A program made the translations under genes and the position numbers. A stretch of 64,000 nucleotides of DNA from Rikenellaceae bacterium (GTDB taxonomy: Bacteria > Bacteroidota > Bacteroidia > Bacteroidales > UBA932), in assembly GCA_900771335.1 (NCBI GenBank), contig CAAGNP010000019.1, positions 7,813 through 71,812 of the forward strand. The letters are read 5' to 3'. Shown one piece after another: positions 23,459-32,997 of the stretch. The notes beneath the pieces are model-generated. The model saw only the letters and a list, made by a program, of their open reading frames with translations, ran no database searches and was not told where the DNA came from. The first letter of the stretch is position 1, and each line of letters begins with the position of its first letter.

Positions 23459-25618
23459 TTAGCAGCGGGTGACTGTGACGACACCTTTGGTCTTTTTGAT
23501 GGCGGAGAGGATCTTGTCAAGCTGTTTGTTGTCGCCGACAGAGACCTGGATCTTGACATCGTATTCACCACGGTTCTTGTTTTCGCGCTCAATCATGGCT
23601 GTGGAGCGGATAGAGATGTTGAATCCGTTTATGATGCCGAGGATGGCGCCATAGACTGAGGCGTCATCGATTACCACCTTCAGAAGGGCCTGGAATGCAG
23701 ATGTCTTGGAGTCCTCTCTCCACTTCACCTTCTGGATGCGGTAGGGGAAGTTCTCTATAAGACGGGCGGCATTTGGACACGATATGCGGTGAATCTTGAC
23801 ACCATCTTTGATCGATACGAATCCGAACACCTCGTCACCGTAGATAGGGTTACAGCATTTGGCCATTTTGTAGCCCACTTGTCCGAGTTTGCCATCGATA
23901 ATCAGGTAGTCTGACTCTCCACTTTTTTTCTTGCGGCCCTCTTCATAGTTCTTGGCTGCACTGGAAGCCAGAGCTTCCTCTGCTTTGCGTTCCTCGTAAG
24001 ATGTGATGAAGTCCTTGATGTCCATCATGTCGATCCTCTCTTCTCCGATGGCTTCATATAGGGCCACTACCTCCTTGTGTCCGAAGTGTCTGCACATCGG
24101 GAGAAGCATCTCATCTGTCAGCTCAAGTTTCCAGTTCTTCAGGCGACGCTCCAGAAGTTCACGGCCAAGTTTGGATTTCTTGAGCTCCTCCTCTTTAAGT
24201 TTCTGTTTGATTTTGCTTCGGGCTTTCGAGGTCACCACATAGTTAAGCCAGTCCGAAGCGGGTTTCTGGTTTTTGCTGCTGAGGATCTCCACTACACTTC
24301 CGGTAGTGAGCTTCTCACGTATATTCACTATCTTGCCGTCGACCTTGGCCCCTGTACAGCGGAGACCCAGATTGGTGTGTATGTCGAAGGCGAAGTCGAG
24401 TACAGAGGCATCTGCTTTCAGCCTTCTGAGTGTGCCGTCTGGGGTGAATACGAAGACATCATCCTTGACTATGTTGGATACATACTCGTAGCTGCTCTTC
24501 TCACCGCTCTGCATCGCCTCCTTCACATCATTAAGCCATTGGGTCAGCACACCGTCCCCCTTGATACCTTTGTATGACCAGTGTGCGGCAAGTCCGTTCT
24601 CGGCTATGTCGTCCATCCTTCTGGTGCGGATCTGTACCTCCACCACATTGCCGCGGGTATCCTTTACAGTGGTGTGGAGAGACTCGTAACCGTTTGATTT
24701 TGGCGCACTGAGCCAGTCGCGAAGTCTCTTGGTGTCGGGTGTGTACTCCTCTGTGACTATAGAATATGCTTTCCAGCAAAGTGCATGTTCGGTCTCCCTG
24801 TCTTCAGGTGAATCGATGATGATCCTTATGGCAAATACATCTGCCACACCCTCGAACGGCACCCCCTGTTTCTGCATCTTCTTCCAGATGGAATAGGCGG
24901 TCTTGGTTCTGCTTTTGAGTTTGTATGTGATACCCCCCTCTTCCAGTTTTTTCTTGAGAGGGTCGATAAATGAGTCTATGAAGGCGAGCCTGTCCCTCTC
25001 TGTGGCGAGGAGCGAGTTGGTCACCATGCGGTGGTTTTCGGGCTCGCTGTATTTGAAGAATATGTCTTCCAGCTCGCTTTTGAGCCTGTATAGCCCCAGC
25101 TGGTGGGCAATGGGGATGTACAGCAGGTAAGTCTCAGCCACCTTCCGGTCCTGGGAGTCTTTAGGGAGCAGAGCAATATTTCTCATCACTTCGAGACGGT
25201 CAGCGAGTTTGATGATGACCACCCTCGGATCGGTAGAGAACGAGACAATGAGTCGTTTATAGTTCTCCGCTTCGAGGCGTGTCTCCTTCGGTTTGATGGC
25301 GGCAATCTTGTTGAGGTTCAATGCAATGTCAATCACCTCCTGAGGAAATTGACCCTGTGGGATTTCATCCAATAGGGTAGGGCGGAATCTGAGTGCTTCG
25401 TGGAGGAATATCGCTTCGGCACAGTCACCGGTAAGACCAATCTCCTTGGCGACAATGGCCGCAACCCCTACGGGATGCTCGATAAAGGGGTGTCCGTTCT
25501 CCCTCTGTTTATCTTTTAGTACCTCCTCTGCCAAATGATAAGCAAACAGGATCCTCTCCCCCTCTTGAGGGGAATAAATCTTTAGGATCTCATCCAATTG
25601 ACCTTTTATCATACTCAT
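23459..25618 (-). CDS. rel: RelA/SpoT-family (p)ppGpp synthetase (RSH)
   Basis: 719 residues, long RSH layout: HD region (1-180), synthetase (about 225-350), TGS (385-450, VFTPDGTLRRLKADASVLDFAF), helical part and C-terminal ACT. The HD motif is altered: residues 72-75 read LHEA where hydrolases have LHDV..ED, while HP (48-49) and KLADRL remain; hydrolysis of ppGpp is therefore doubtful. The synthetase part is complete (DVFAIRII, RLRDWLSAPKSNGYESLHTT, VEVQIRT, AAHWSYK). It probably makes (p)ppGpp during starvation. ATGA overlap with uvrB upstream means both are translated from one transcript. Confidence 0.92.
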   Translation of the reverse strand: MSMIKGQLDEILKIYSPQEGERILFAYHLAEEVLKDKQRENGHPFIEHPVGVAAIVAKEIGLTGDCAEAIFLHEALRFRPTLLDEIPQGQFPQEVIDIALNLNKIAAIKPKETRLEAENYKRLIVSFSTDPRVVIIKLADRLEVMRNIALLPKDSQDRKVAETYLLYIPIAHQLGLYRLKSELEDIFFKYSEPENHRMVTNSLLATERDRLAFIDSFIDPLKKKLEEGGITYKLKSRTKTAYSIWKKMQKQGVPFEGVADVFAIRIIIDSPEDRETEHALCWKAYSIVTEEYTPDTKRLRDWLSAPKSNGYESLHTTVKDTRGNVVEVQIRTRRMDDIAENGLAAHWSYKGIKGDGVLTQWLNDVKEAMQSGEKSSYEYVSNIVKDDVFVFTPDGTLRRLKADASVLDFAFDIHTNLGLRCTGAKVDGKIVNIREKLTTGSVVEILSSKNQKPASDWLNYVVTSKARSKIKQKLKEEELKKSKLGRELLERRLKNWKLELTDEMLLPMCRHFGHKEVVALYEAIGEERIDMMDIKDFITSYEERKAEEALASSAAKNYEEGRKKKSGESDYLIIDGKLGQVGYKMAKCCNPIYGDEVFGFVSIKDGVKIHRISCPNAARLIENFPYRIQKVKWREDSKTSAFQALLKVVIDDASVYGAILGIINGFNISIRSTAMIERENKNRGEYDVKIQVSVGDNKQLDKILSAIKKTKGVVTVTRC

Positions 25619-27618
25619 TGCTTTGAACTCAATTTTTTCAATTCGTACATCTCATCCCTGAACTGCGCTGCCCTGAGGAAGTCGAGCTCCTTGGCGGCCT
25701 GCTCCATATTGCGGCGGGCTTGCTCAATGGCTGACGCAATCTGCTTGGGTGACATCTTGGCAAGGATAGGCTCTTCTTGAAGGAATCTTGCTCTGTCGTC
25801 CTCCTGCTCTACAGCGTATCTGCTCTGGTCCACAAGGAGATTGCGGCTCTCGTTTTTGACTTGCGTAGGGGTGATATTGTTTTCCAGGTTGTATTTCTCC
25901 TGTTTTTTACGTCTGCGATTTGTCTCATCGATGGTGCTCTGCATAGAGCGGGTGATAGTGTCAGCGTACATTATCACTAGGCCATTCAAATTTCGGGCCG
26001 CTCTACCTGCTGTCTGTGTGAGTGCCCTGTCGGAACGGAGGAATCCCTCTTTGTCAGCATCGAGTATGGCAACAAGAGAGACACTCGGGATGTCAAGACC
26101 CTCCCTGAGGAGGTTTACACCGACCAGGACATCGAAGCGGCCCGCCTTGAAATCCTCTATAATCTCCACCCTCTCGATAGTGTCTACATCAGAGTGGATA
26201 TATCTGCATCGGACAGACATTCTGGTGAGGTATTTCTCAAGCTCTTCAGCCATCCTTTTGGTAAGGGTGGTGACAAGCACCCTCTCATCCTTTTCGGCCC
26301 TGATGGTGATCTCTTCGAGTAGGTCATCTATCTGGTTTTTGGTCGGCCTTACCTCGATAGGGGGGTCAAGCAGACCTGTCGGTCTTACAATCTGCTCTAC
26401 CACGACCCCTTCAGATTTCTCCAGCTCATAGTCGCCCGGTGTGGCACTGACATAGACTTTCTGCTTTATAATATTCTCAAACTCGTCAAATTTGAGAGGC
26501 CTGTTGTCTGCGGCGGCCGGGAGTCTGAAGCCGTACTCGATAAGGGTGTCCTTACGTGAACGGTCTCCACCATACATAGCCCTTACCTGAGGCAATGTCA
26601 CATGGCTTTCATCTATAAATGTGATGAAGTCATCCGGGAAATAGTCAATAAGACAGAATGGGCGCTGGCCTGGCTGCCGTCCGTCAAAATATCTCGAATA
26701 GTTCTCTATACCGGGACAATATCCGATCTCCTTTATCATCTCCATGTCGTACTCCACCCTCTTCTTCAGCCTGTTGGCTTCGTGGTGTTTTCCCACCTCC
26801 TGGAAGAAGTTGTACTGCTCCATCAGATCGTCCTGAATCTGGTATATACCTTTTTTGGTCCTCTCCTTGGTGGTGACAAATATGTTGGCCGGGTATATTG
26901 AGATCTCTGAAACCTCCTCCTGAAGCTGGCCTGATATAGGATCGATAATCTCAATGCTCTCTATCTCGTCACCAAAGAAAATGATTCTCGCCAGACTGTC
27001 CACATATGCGAGATATATATCTACACAGTCACCCTTTACCCTGAAAGTGCCCCTTTTCAGCTCTGCTTCGTTACGTGAATACAGGGCATCTACAAGCTGG
27101 TACAGCAGCTTCGTGCGGCTTATGAGTGCACCACGCCTGATATGGATAGTGTTTGCATGGAAGTCCTGTGGATTTCCTATACCGTACAGGCACGATACAC
27201 TGGATATCACTATCACATCACGTCTCCCTGACAGAAGTGCCGAAGAGGCACTCAATCTCAACTGCTCAATATCGTCATTGATGCTCAGATCCTTCTCAAT
27301 ATAAGTATCTGTGACAGGTATATAAGCCTCCGGCTGATAATAATCGTAATACGATACAAAATACTCTACCGCATTGTCGGGGAAAAATGCCTTGAACTCG
27401 CCATAAAGCTGTGCAGCCAATGTTTTGTTGTGGCTCAAAATCAGAGCCGGCCTCTGCAGCTTCTCTATCACATTGGCCATAGTAAACGTCTTGCCTGACC
27501 CCGTAACACCCATAAGTGTCACGGCGTCAGCGCCGTCGTTTATTATGTCGCATATCCCCTTTATCGCTTCCGGCTGGTCGCCGGAGGGTTTATACGGTGA
27601 TTTCAGTTTAAATGGCAT
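25615..27618 (-). CDS. uvrB: excinuclease ABC subunit UvrB
   Basis: 667 residues. DNA-loading helicase-like subunit of nucleotide excision repair. Walker A is GVTGSGKTFTMANVI near residue 38, the beta-hairpin region VSYYDYYQPEAYIP is near 90, the DEAH-box equivalent is FIDESHVTLPQ near 340, helicase motif VI reads QTAGRAARN, and the UVR coiled coil at the C-terminus (IEQARRNMEQAAKELDFLRAAQFRDE) binds UvrC. Second-last gene of the M28-amidase-uvrB-rel operon. uvrA lies about 2.5 kb away on the same strand, in its own unit. Confidence 0.97.
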   Translation of the reverse strand: MPFKLKSPYKPSGDQPEAIKGICDIINDGADAVTLMGVTGSGKTFTMANVIEKLQRPALILSHNKTLAAQLYGEFKAFFPDNAVEYFVSYYDYYQPEAYIPVTDTYIEKDLSINDDIEQLRLSASSALLSGRRDVIVISSVSCLYGIGNPQDFHANTIHIRRGALISRTKLLYQLVDALYSRNEAELKRGTFRVKGDCVDIYLAYVDSLARIIFFGDEIESIEIIDPISGQLQEEVSEISIYPANIFVTTKERTKKGIYQIQDDLMEQYNFFQEVGKHHEANRLKKRVEYDMEMIKEIGYCPGIENYSRYFDGRQPGQRPFCLIDYFPDDFITFIDESHVTLPQVRAMYGGDRSRKDTLIEYGFRLPAAADNRPLKFDEFENIIKQKVYVSATPGDYELEKSEGVVVEQIVRPTGLLDPPIEVRPTKNQIDDLLEEITIRAEKDERVLVTTLTKRMAEELEKYLTRMSVRCRYIHSDVDTIERVEIIEDFKAGRFDVLVGVNLLREGLDIPSVSLVAILDADKEGFLRSDRALTQTAGRAARNLNGLVIMYADTITRSMQSTIDETNRRRKKQEKYNLENNITPTQVKNESRNLLVDQSRYAVEQEDDRARFLQEEPILAKMSPKQIASAIEQARRNMEQAAKELDFLRAAQFRDEMYELKKLSSKQ

Positions 27619-27650
27619 GTGATGTGGTTTTAAAGGGTGCTTGCGCCTTA

Positions 27651-29084
27651 CTACCTGAGCGATTTCAGATAGTCTTCGAGACCTTTTACCACTTTTTTCA
27701 TGTAAGCGTCACGGAAGCTGCGGTCAGCGATCCTCTCCTCATCTTCAGGGTTGGACAGGAACTGGGTCTCAACAAGTACGTTAGGGTACTCGATAGGGCC
27801 GTTCAACGAGAAGTTGAAGTTGCCTACAAGTCCGAAGTTTACTACACCTTCAAGCTCGAGGGTCCTTAGGAGGATAGCCTCTGCAAGTGGTCTGTTGTGG
27901 ATATATTTGTAGTATGTGCTTGATCCTTTTACATCAAGTGGGCTGCCGGCTGCGTTGCAGTGGATAGAGATAACAAGGTCCACATTGTTCTCAAGGAAGA
28001 TTTTCTTCCTTTCGGTCATGGTCATACCTGAATCATCTTTTCTGCTAAGTACCACTTTGGCACCTTTTTTCTCCAACTCTTTTTTGAGGGTATAAGCCAT
28101 CTCAAGGTTAAGCTCTTTTTCTTTAAGACCGCTGATACTTACAGCACCGGTAGAGGTAGGGCCGCCGTGACCTGCATCCACACCGATAACCATCCCTTTA
28201 AGGGTAAGTTCAGGTTTGTGTTTTACATCTACCATCAAAGTTGAACCCTCATAGTAGATTCTGGTTCCCCAGGAGTAGTCGTTCAAGAAGATTTTTGCTC
28301 TGAATACATCGTATTCCACCTGCTCAAGGTCCACATATTTCACCATTCCAAGTGGAACTTTCTGAGTTAGCCAGTTGCTGTTGCATTGTGCACCGAAGAT
28401 GTCCACTACGATGCTCTTGTCCTCCAAAACCTGTCTCACTACGTATGGGTGTTTGGTGTTTAGGGAGATTGCCACTCTGTCGAAGTCACCCATGTTGGTG
28501 ACGCTCCAGTTGTTTGTGGTTACGTCGCGAACAGGTGCGTTCTCGATAGGAGAGGTGTACTCCTTAGGGATATGGAAGTATTTGTTCTCAGCCACTTTCA
28601 CTTTGTATAGGTTGCCGTACTCTTCTACCACCTCAAGAGGGATACCGGCATCCACGAAACAAACTTTGGCACCACCAAGACGGTCAGCACCTTTGCCGTA
28701 GTTGAAGTATGCACCCTCGGTAGTTTCCACGTAAAGAGATGTGAAAACCGATAGAGGAAGATCGGCCTGTGGTCTTGCAGGTCTTTCAGTGGTATAGAAC
28801 ATATTGAGTGTGTCAGATACATTTTGTCCACCGAATGTAGAGGTGACGATAAGGGTGTTGTTTCCCTCTGTAAGGTCCACTTTCTTACCGAAAGATCCTG
28901 TTTTGTAAACTTTTACAGCCTCACCATTGAAAGTTACAGCAGATCCTGGTGTGGTGCATCCCACGATATGCTGGGTTTTGGTGTAAACGGTATCTTTACC
29001 CCATTTGTTCACTTTGAGAGTGTGTGATTGGGCAAAAGCCAGGCCCGGAATAAGGGCCAGAATGAAAATGATAGATTTTCTCAT
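27651..29084 (-). CDS. N-acetylmuramoyl-L-alanine amidase (AmiABC type)
   Basis: 477 residues. Signal peptide MRKSIIFILALIPGLAFAQS. The N-terminal 250 residues contain SH3-like and beta-rich segments; the C-terminal 210 form an Amidase_3 domain: VIGVDAGHGGPTSTGA (first zinc His), EKELNLEMA (Glu ligand), LVISIHCNAAGSP (second His) and NVLVETQFLSNPEDE (catalytic Glu). It cleaves the amide between MurNAc and L-Ala in peptidoglycan during cell separation. 11 bp after the M28 peptidase, 32 bp before uvrB. Confidence 0.93.
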   Translation of the reverse strand: MRKSIIFILALIPGLAFAQSHTLKVNKWGKDTVYTKTQHIVGCTTPGSAVTFNGEAVKVYKTGSFGKKVDLTEGNNTLIVTSTFGGQNVSDTLNMFYTTERPARPQADLPLSVFTSLYVETTEGAYFNYGKGADRLGGAKVCFVDAGIPLEVVEEYGNLYKVKVAENKYFHIPKEYTSPIENAPVRDVTTNNWSVTNMGDFDRVAISLNTKHPYVVRQVLEDKSIVVDIFGAQCNSNWLTQKVPLGMVKYVDLEQVEYDVFRAKIFLNDYSWGTRIYYEGSTLMVDVKHKPELTLKGMVIGVDAGHGGPTSTGAVSISGLKEKELNLEMAYTLKKELEKKGAKVVLSRKDDSGMTMTERKKIFLENNVDLVISIHCNAAGSPLDVKGSSTYYKYIHNRPLAEAILLRTLELEGVVNFGLVGNFNFSLNGPIEYPNVLVETQFLSNPEDEERIADRSFRDAYMKKVVKGLEDYLKSLR

Positions 29085-29095
29085 TGTCGTATATT

Positions 29096-30061
29096 TTAAA
29101 GCATCATTACGAAGTAAAAAACAAGCACCGTTCTCTTTTTGAGTGTGGGGAACGAGATGATGTCCATATCATCGGAGATCTTGTAGGTGTGGCTGTGAAA
29201 TCCCGATGTCAGGAGCAGGGCAGGGATACCCGCCTCCTCGAAGGCAACCTGGTCAGAGAGTTTGTAGTAGAGTGTGGTAAATGCCTCACTTGAGTAGAAT
29301 GTGTAATCTATATCCAGGTCGATGTTGTAGAATCTGTTGCACAGACCGATTTTGCCGCGGTCCTCTTTTTTGAGGGTGTTTTCACCGAGGATGATAAGGT
29401 AATCCTTGACACCCTCGTGGACAGGCTCGAGTGTGGAGCCTATCTGGTCCATATTTATGGCGCAGACTATATTTTTCTTAGGTATCCCGAGGCTTTTGAC
29501 GAAGTGGCGAGATCCGGCCATACTCATCTCTTTGGCATCAAATGCGACGAAGATGATGTTTTTGTCCGGACCCATTTTGGCCTTGTGCATCGATCCGAAC
29601 ATCTCGGCGAGGTTCATAAGTGCTGTCACACCCGATGCATTGTCGTCAGCACCGTTGTAGACAAATCCGTTCAGCGCCCCTATATGGTCGTAGTGGGCAG
29701 ATATGATGATGTATTCGTCAGATGGGATGATGCTGGGGATGAAACCGACAATATTGCGCCCCACCTTGGTGGAGTCGCACTTGAAATGCTGGTAGTAGTG
29801 TCCCTGAAACGGCTTCAGACCATATTGCTCGAAATGGTCGCGGATATACCTGCCTATATTCTGGTGTGCAAGTGTCCCCACAGAGCGGCCTCTGGCGCAG
29901 TCATCAGCCAGATAGGAGAGGATCCTCTCCTGCTTCTGGTGGAAAATCATCTGTTCAAACATAGTATAGGGGCCGAGAGTAGCTTTCTTCTGTCCCGCCA
30001 AACTTGTTGGAATCAAATTCAATAGTAAGGTCAATAAGATTGATAAAACAAAGTTCTTCAC
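29096..30061 (-). CDS. M28 family zinc peptidase, secreted
   Basis: 321 residues with signal peptide MKNFVLSILLTLLLNLIPTSLAGQ. The five zinc ligands are visible: ISAHYDHIG (His), NGADDNASGV (Asp), FDAKEMSMAGS (the first Glu of the usual EE is Lys, the second is kept), CAINMDQIGS (Asp) and FHSHTYKISDD (His). Periplasmic aminopeptidase of the M28 family, cleaving N-terminal residues from peptides. First gene of the operon with amidase, uvrB and rel; -7 box at 30087-30094. Confidence 0.9.
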   Translation of the reverse strand: MKNFVLSILLTLLLNLIPTSLAGQKKATLGPYTMFEQMIFHQKQERILSYLADDCARGRSVGTLAHQNIGRYIRDHFEQYGLKPFQGHYYQHFKCDSTKVGRNIVGFIPSIIPSDEYIIISAHYDHIGALNGFVYNGADDNASGVTALMNLAEMFGSMHKAKMGPDKNIIFVAFDAKEMSMAGSRHFVKSLGIPKKNIVCAINMDQIGSTLEPVHEGVKDYLIILGENTLKKEDRGKIGLCNRFYNIDLDIDYTFYSSEAFTTLYYKLSDQVAFEEAGIPALLLTSGFHSHTYKISDDMDIISFPTLKKRTVLVFYFVMML

Positions 30062-30069
30062 TATATTTG
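30062..30069 (+). promoter_or_regulatory. -7 box of the TPR gene
   Basis: TATATTTG, 55 bp upstream of ATG 30125. Confidence 0.5.
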
Positions 30070-30086
30070 CACGATTTTTGAAATCC

Positions 30087-30094
30087 CAAAAGTA
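30087..30094 (-). promoter_or_regulatory. -7 box of the M28-amidase-uvrB-rel operon
   Basis: Minus strand TACTTTTG, 25 bp upstream of ATG 30061. It overlaps the leader of the divergent TPR gene. Confidence 0.55.
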
Positions 30095-30124
30095 CTAAAT
30101 TTTTACCAATAGAAAAGCACTCAG

Positions 30125-32119
30125 ATGAATAATATAAAAAAAGGTCTCTTTCTCATCATTCTCTTTATGAATTTTGGGGTATTGCAGGCTCAATGGGATC
30201 TGAATCAGTTCTTTTATAGGGGGAGGCACTCCCTTGTGGAGGGACGCTATGCAGAGGCGATAGACAACTTCAATGTACTGGTCAGACTCAACGACAAACT
30301 ATATGAGGCCTATTTTTTCAGAGGGATCGCAAAATACAATCTCGGCGACTTCCTGGGTGCCCAGATCGATTTCGACAAGACCCTTGAGATAAACCCTATC
30401 TATACCCCGGCATACCACTATCGCGCCATCACCCTCAGCCGTATCGGCAAATACGATCTGGCCCTGAAAGATCTGGCAGAGGCGGTGGATCTGAGGCCGA
30501 GCTACACTGGCCTCTATTTCAGCCGGGGGGTCACATACTTCCTCTCGCAGCAGTTTGACAAAGCTATCGAGGATTTCAATAAATTTATTCAGAAAGAGCC
30601 CAGAGAGGCAGATGCCTATCTTAACCGTGGTGCCTCTTATCTATACGTAGGAGATACACTTAAGGCAATATCGGACTACAACAAGGCCATCACCCTTAAT
30701 AAATTCGAGCCCGAGGGGTACATCCGCCGTGCCCGCGTCTTCCAGATGCAGAATGACTATGAAAAGGCTATTGAGGACCTCAACACCGCCATTTCCCTGG
30801 ACAAAGAGAATACCTTCGCATATTTCAACAGGGCCCTTATGCGTTTCGACAACAACGATATCAACGGTGCACTTGAGGACTTGAACAGGGTGCTTGAACT
30901 CGAGCCGGGCAACGCCCTTACCCTCTACAACCGAGCCCTCATCAGAACCCAGATCGGGGACTACAACAATGCGCTTGATGACTACGACAGGGTGCTCAAC
31001 ATCAACCCTGACAACGTCCTCGCCTATTTCAACCGCGCGTCGGTCTTTCTGGAGCTCGGCCGCTACCGTGAGGCGATGGATGACTACTCGCAGGCCATCA
31101 ACCTCTACCCCGATTTTGCCAAGGCCTATATGAACCGCTCCTATGTGAAGAACAAGCTGGGGCAATTCAACTCGGCGCAGGCCGATTATGACATTGCGCA
31201 GAAAAAAATTGCGGAGTACAAGAAAACCACGAGGGACACCACTGCCTACGCAGCCTTTGCCGATACCACCCGCAAATATGACCGCCTCCTCGACCTGGAT
31301 GCGGAGTTTGCGAAGAAAGATTTCAACGACGAACTGCTGCAGTACAGGGATGTCGATATCCGCCTGAAGCCTCTCTACCGCTTTGTGGCGCAGTCAAACA
31401 AGGAGAGCATTGCACTTGTGCTTGACAAAAAATACTCGGATGAGAAGGTCGATGCCTTCCAGAAAACCATCCCTATCGGGGTAGAACTCACCTGCTACAA
31501 CCCTGCAGGGGGGGGAGTCGACAATCAGAGGGTGATAGAGGCGCTGAATGCCGAGGTGGACTCAGATTCGTTGGGACGCAGCCTCTTTGCCAAGGCGATC
31601 CTCGAATCGGAGAACAAACAGTTCAATATTGCCCTTGACTGCTATAGCAAAGCTATCCAGAACAACCCTTCGGAGATCTTCTACTACATAAATAGAGGTG
31701 CCATCCAGTCGGAGATGATCGACTTCATCTCCTCTATCGAGAACAATGTGCAGGTGCTTACCCTGGACAATGCCGGAACTACCAAAGCGAGGGTCAAGGA
31801 GCAGTCCACACGCAGCTACGACTATACTGCCGCGATACACGATATGAAAAAGGCGGCATCGCTATATCCCGAATTCCCTTTCACATACTACAACCTGGGT
31901 AACCTCTACTGTCAGTCAAATGACCTCCCTGAGGCTATCCGACAGTACGAAAAGGCCATCAGTCTGTATCCGAACATAGGAGAGGCATACTACAACAAAG
32001 GTCTTGTCCTCATCTATCTGAAAGATAAGGAGAAAGGGTGTATAGACCTGAGCAAGGCAGGTGAGCTCGGCATCGAAGACGCCTACAGCGTGATCAAAAA
32101 ATATTGTACTGAAGAGTAG
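30125..32119 (+). CDS. secreted TPR-repeat protein
   Basis: 664 residues. Signal peptide MNNIKKGLFLIILFMNFGVLQAQ. Ten to twelve tetratricopeptide repeats fill residues 35-360 and 505-664, with typical cores such as AYFFRGIAKYNLGDFLGAQIDFDKTLEINP and AYYNKGLVLIYLKDKEKG (shown in part). A charged, non-repeat part (about 375-500) lies between the two TPR blocks. TPR proteins serve as scaffolds; this one would act in the periplasm or at the outer membrane. Partner unknown. Monocistronic; convergent with the SirB1-like gene 3 bp away. Confidence 0.85.
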   Translation: MNNIKKGLFLIILFMNFGVLQAQWDLNQFFYRGRHSLVEGRYAEAIDNFNVLVRLNDKLYEAYFFRGIAKYNLGDFLGAQIDFDKTLEINPIYTPAYHYRAITLSRIGKYDLALKDLAEAVDLRPSYTGLYFSRGVTYFLSQQFDKAIEDFNKFIQKEPREADAYLNRGASYLYVGDTLKAISDYNKAITLNKFEPEGYIRRARVFQMQNDYEKAIEDLNTAISLDKENTFAYFNRALMRFDNNDINGALEDLNRVLELEPGNALTLYNRALIRTQIGDYNNALDDYDRVLNINPDNVLAYFNRASVFLELGRYREAMDDYSQAINLYPDFAKAYMNRSYVKNKLGQFNSAQADYDIAQKKIAEYKKTTRDTTAYAAFADTTRKYDRLLDLDAEFAKKDFNDELLQYRDVDIRLKPLYRFVAQSNKESIALVLDKKYSDEKVDAFQKTIPIGVELTCYNPAGGGVDNQRVIEALNAEVDSDSLGRSLFAKAILESENKQFNIALDCYSKAIQNNPSEIFYYINRGAIQSEMIDFISSIENNVQVLTLDNAGTTKARVKEQSTRSYDYTAAIHDMKKAASLYPEFPFTYYNLGNLYCQSNDLPEAIRQYEKAISLYPNIGEAYYNKGLVLIYLKDKEKGCIDLSKAGELGIEDAYSVIKKYCTEE

Positions 32120-32121
32120 AT

Positions 32122-32997
32122 TTATTCCAAATCACCCTCTCCCGTCTCCAGAACCCTTTCATCGCCGAACAGCTTGAGAGCCCGGTCCAGAATGGCTATT
32201 GTATATTCGTCCTCTTTTTGGGTGTACATGAAGTGGAGCATCTCGAGGTAGACCAGAATAAGTGTGCGGTCATCCCTCACTTCGAAGGCACTGGTGTCGA
32301 TGTCCACACCCTGATTTTCAAGATAATATTTCAGACGGGACTCTGAGAAGATCTCACCATCCCTGAAAATGTCCATATAGAACAAAATCTTGTTGTTCTC
32401 TACATATGATGGGACAAAGCCTCCGGGGAAACACATCGGATAGACCTCCAGACCGACACATCTGGCCAGAAGGAAATAGACAAGCGATATCGACAAAGGT
32501 ATCCCGTGTCGCGAACTCAGTACAGATGTCAGGAGTGTGGTACTCTCTCTGGTCACAGGGTAATCGCCACACTTGAACAGCAGCCTGTGATAGAAGATGT
32601 GATTGAAAATCTGCATCTTCTCCAGAGCGGTTTTCTTCTCATTGATCTCCTCCACGAGATCCCTTATCAGTATCCCTATAAGGTCTTTGAAATAGATCTC
32701 ATCTATGTCTGGGACGATAAGTTTTGATATGAGATAAATACCCCTTTCAAGGTCAGGATACTCCCTCATGAGCATACCCTCAAACTCTTCGAGGACAAAC
32801 TCATTTGAGAGAAACTGTATCTTGTCAGCTATCAGCCCTTTTGTTTTGTAGGACTTCTCTATGTTATACAGCTCTTCCAAATCGGTGAGTACAGATGTAC
32901 CTCTACCCAACATCCTCTTGTTTATGGCATCCACCACAAAGTCATCGGTGTCGTCGAGCAGAGTTACAATACTCTTCAGCTCTGTGTCTATACTCAT
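32122..32997 (-). CDS. SirB1/transglutaminase-like family protein
   Basis: 291 residues resembling the SirB1 (PF13369) transglutaminase-like family: FNHIFYHRLLFKCGDY, then SSRHGIPLSISLVYFLLARCVGLEVYPMCFPGGF (in part), where the GIP.S.S.VY core is typical, and a C-terminal helical TPR-like end (ILDRALKLFGDERV). Catalytic Cys is not obvious in the GIPLSIS stretch, so enzyme activity is uncertain. It overlaps the phosphorylase gene by 4 bp (ATGA) and is translated after it. Confidence 0.72.
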   Translation of the reverse strand: MSIDTELKSIVTLLDDTDDFVVDAINKRMLGRGTSVLTDLEELYNIEKSYKTKGLIADKIQFLSNEFVLEEFEGMLMREYPDLERGIYLISKLIVPDIDEIYFKDLIGILIRDLVEEINEKKTALEKMQIFNHIFYHRLLFKCGDYPVTRESTTLLTSVLSSRHGIPLSISLVYFLLARCVGLEVYPMCFPGGFVPSYVENNKILFYMDIFRDGEIFSESRLKYYLENQGVDIDTSAFEVRDDRTLILVYLEMLHFMYTQKEDEYTIAILDRALKLFGDERVLETGEGDLE

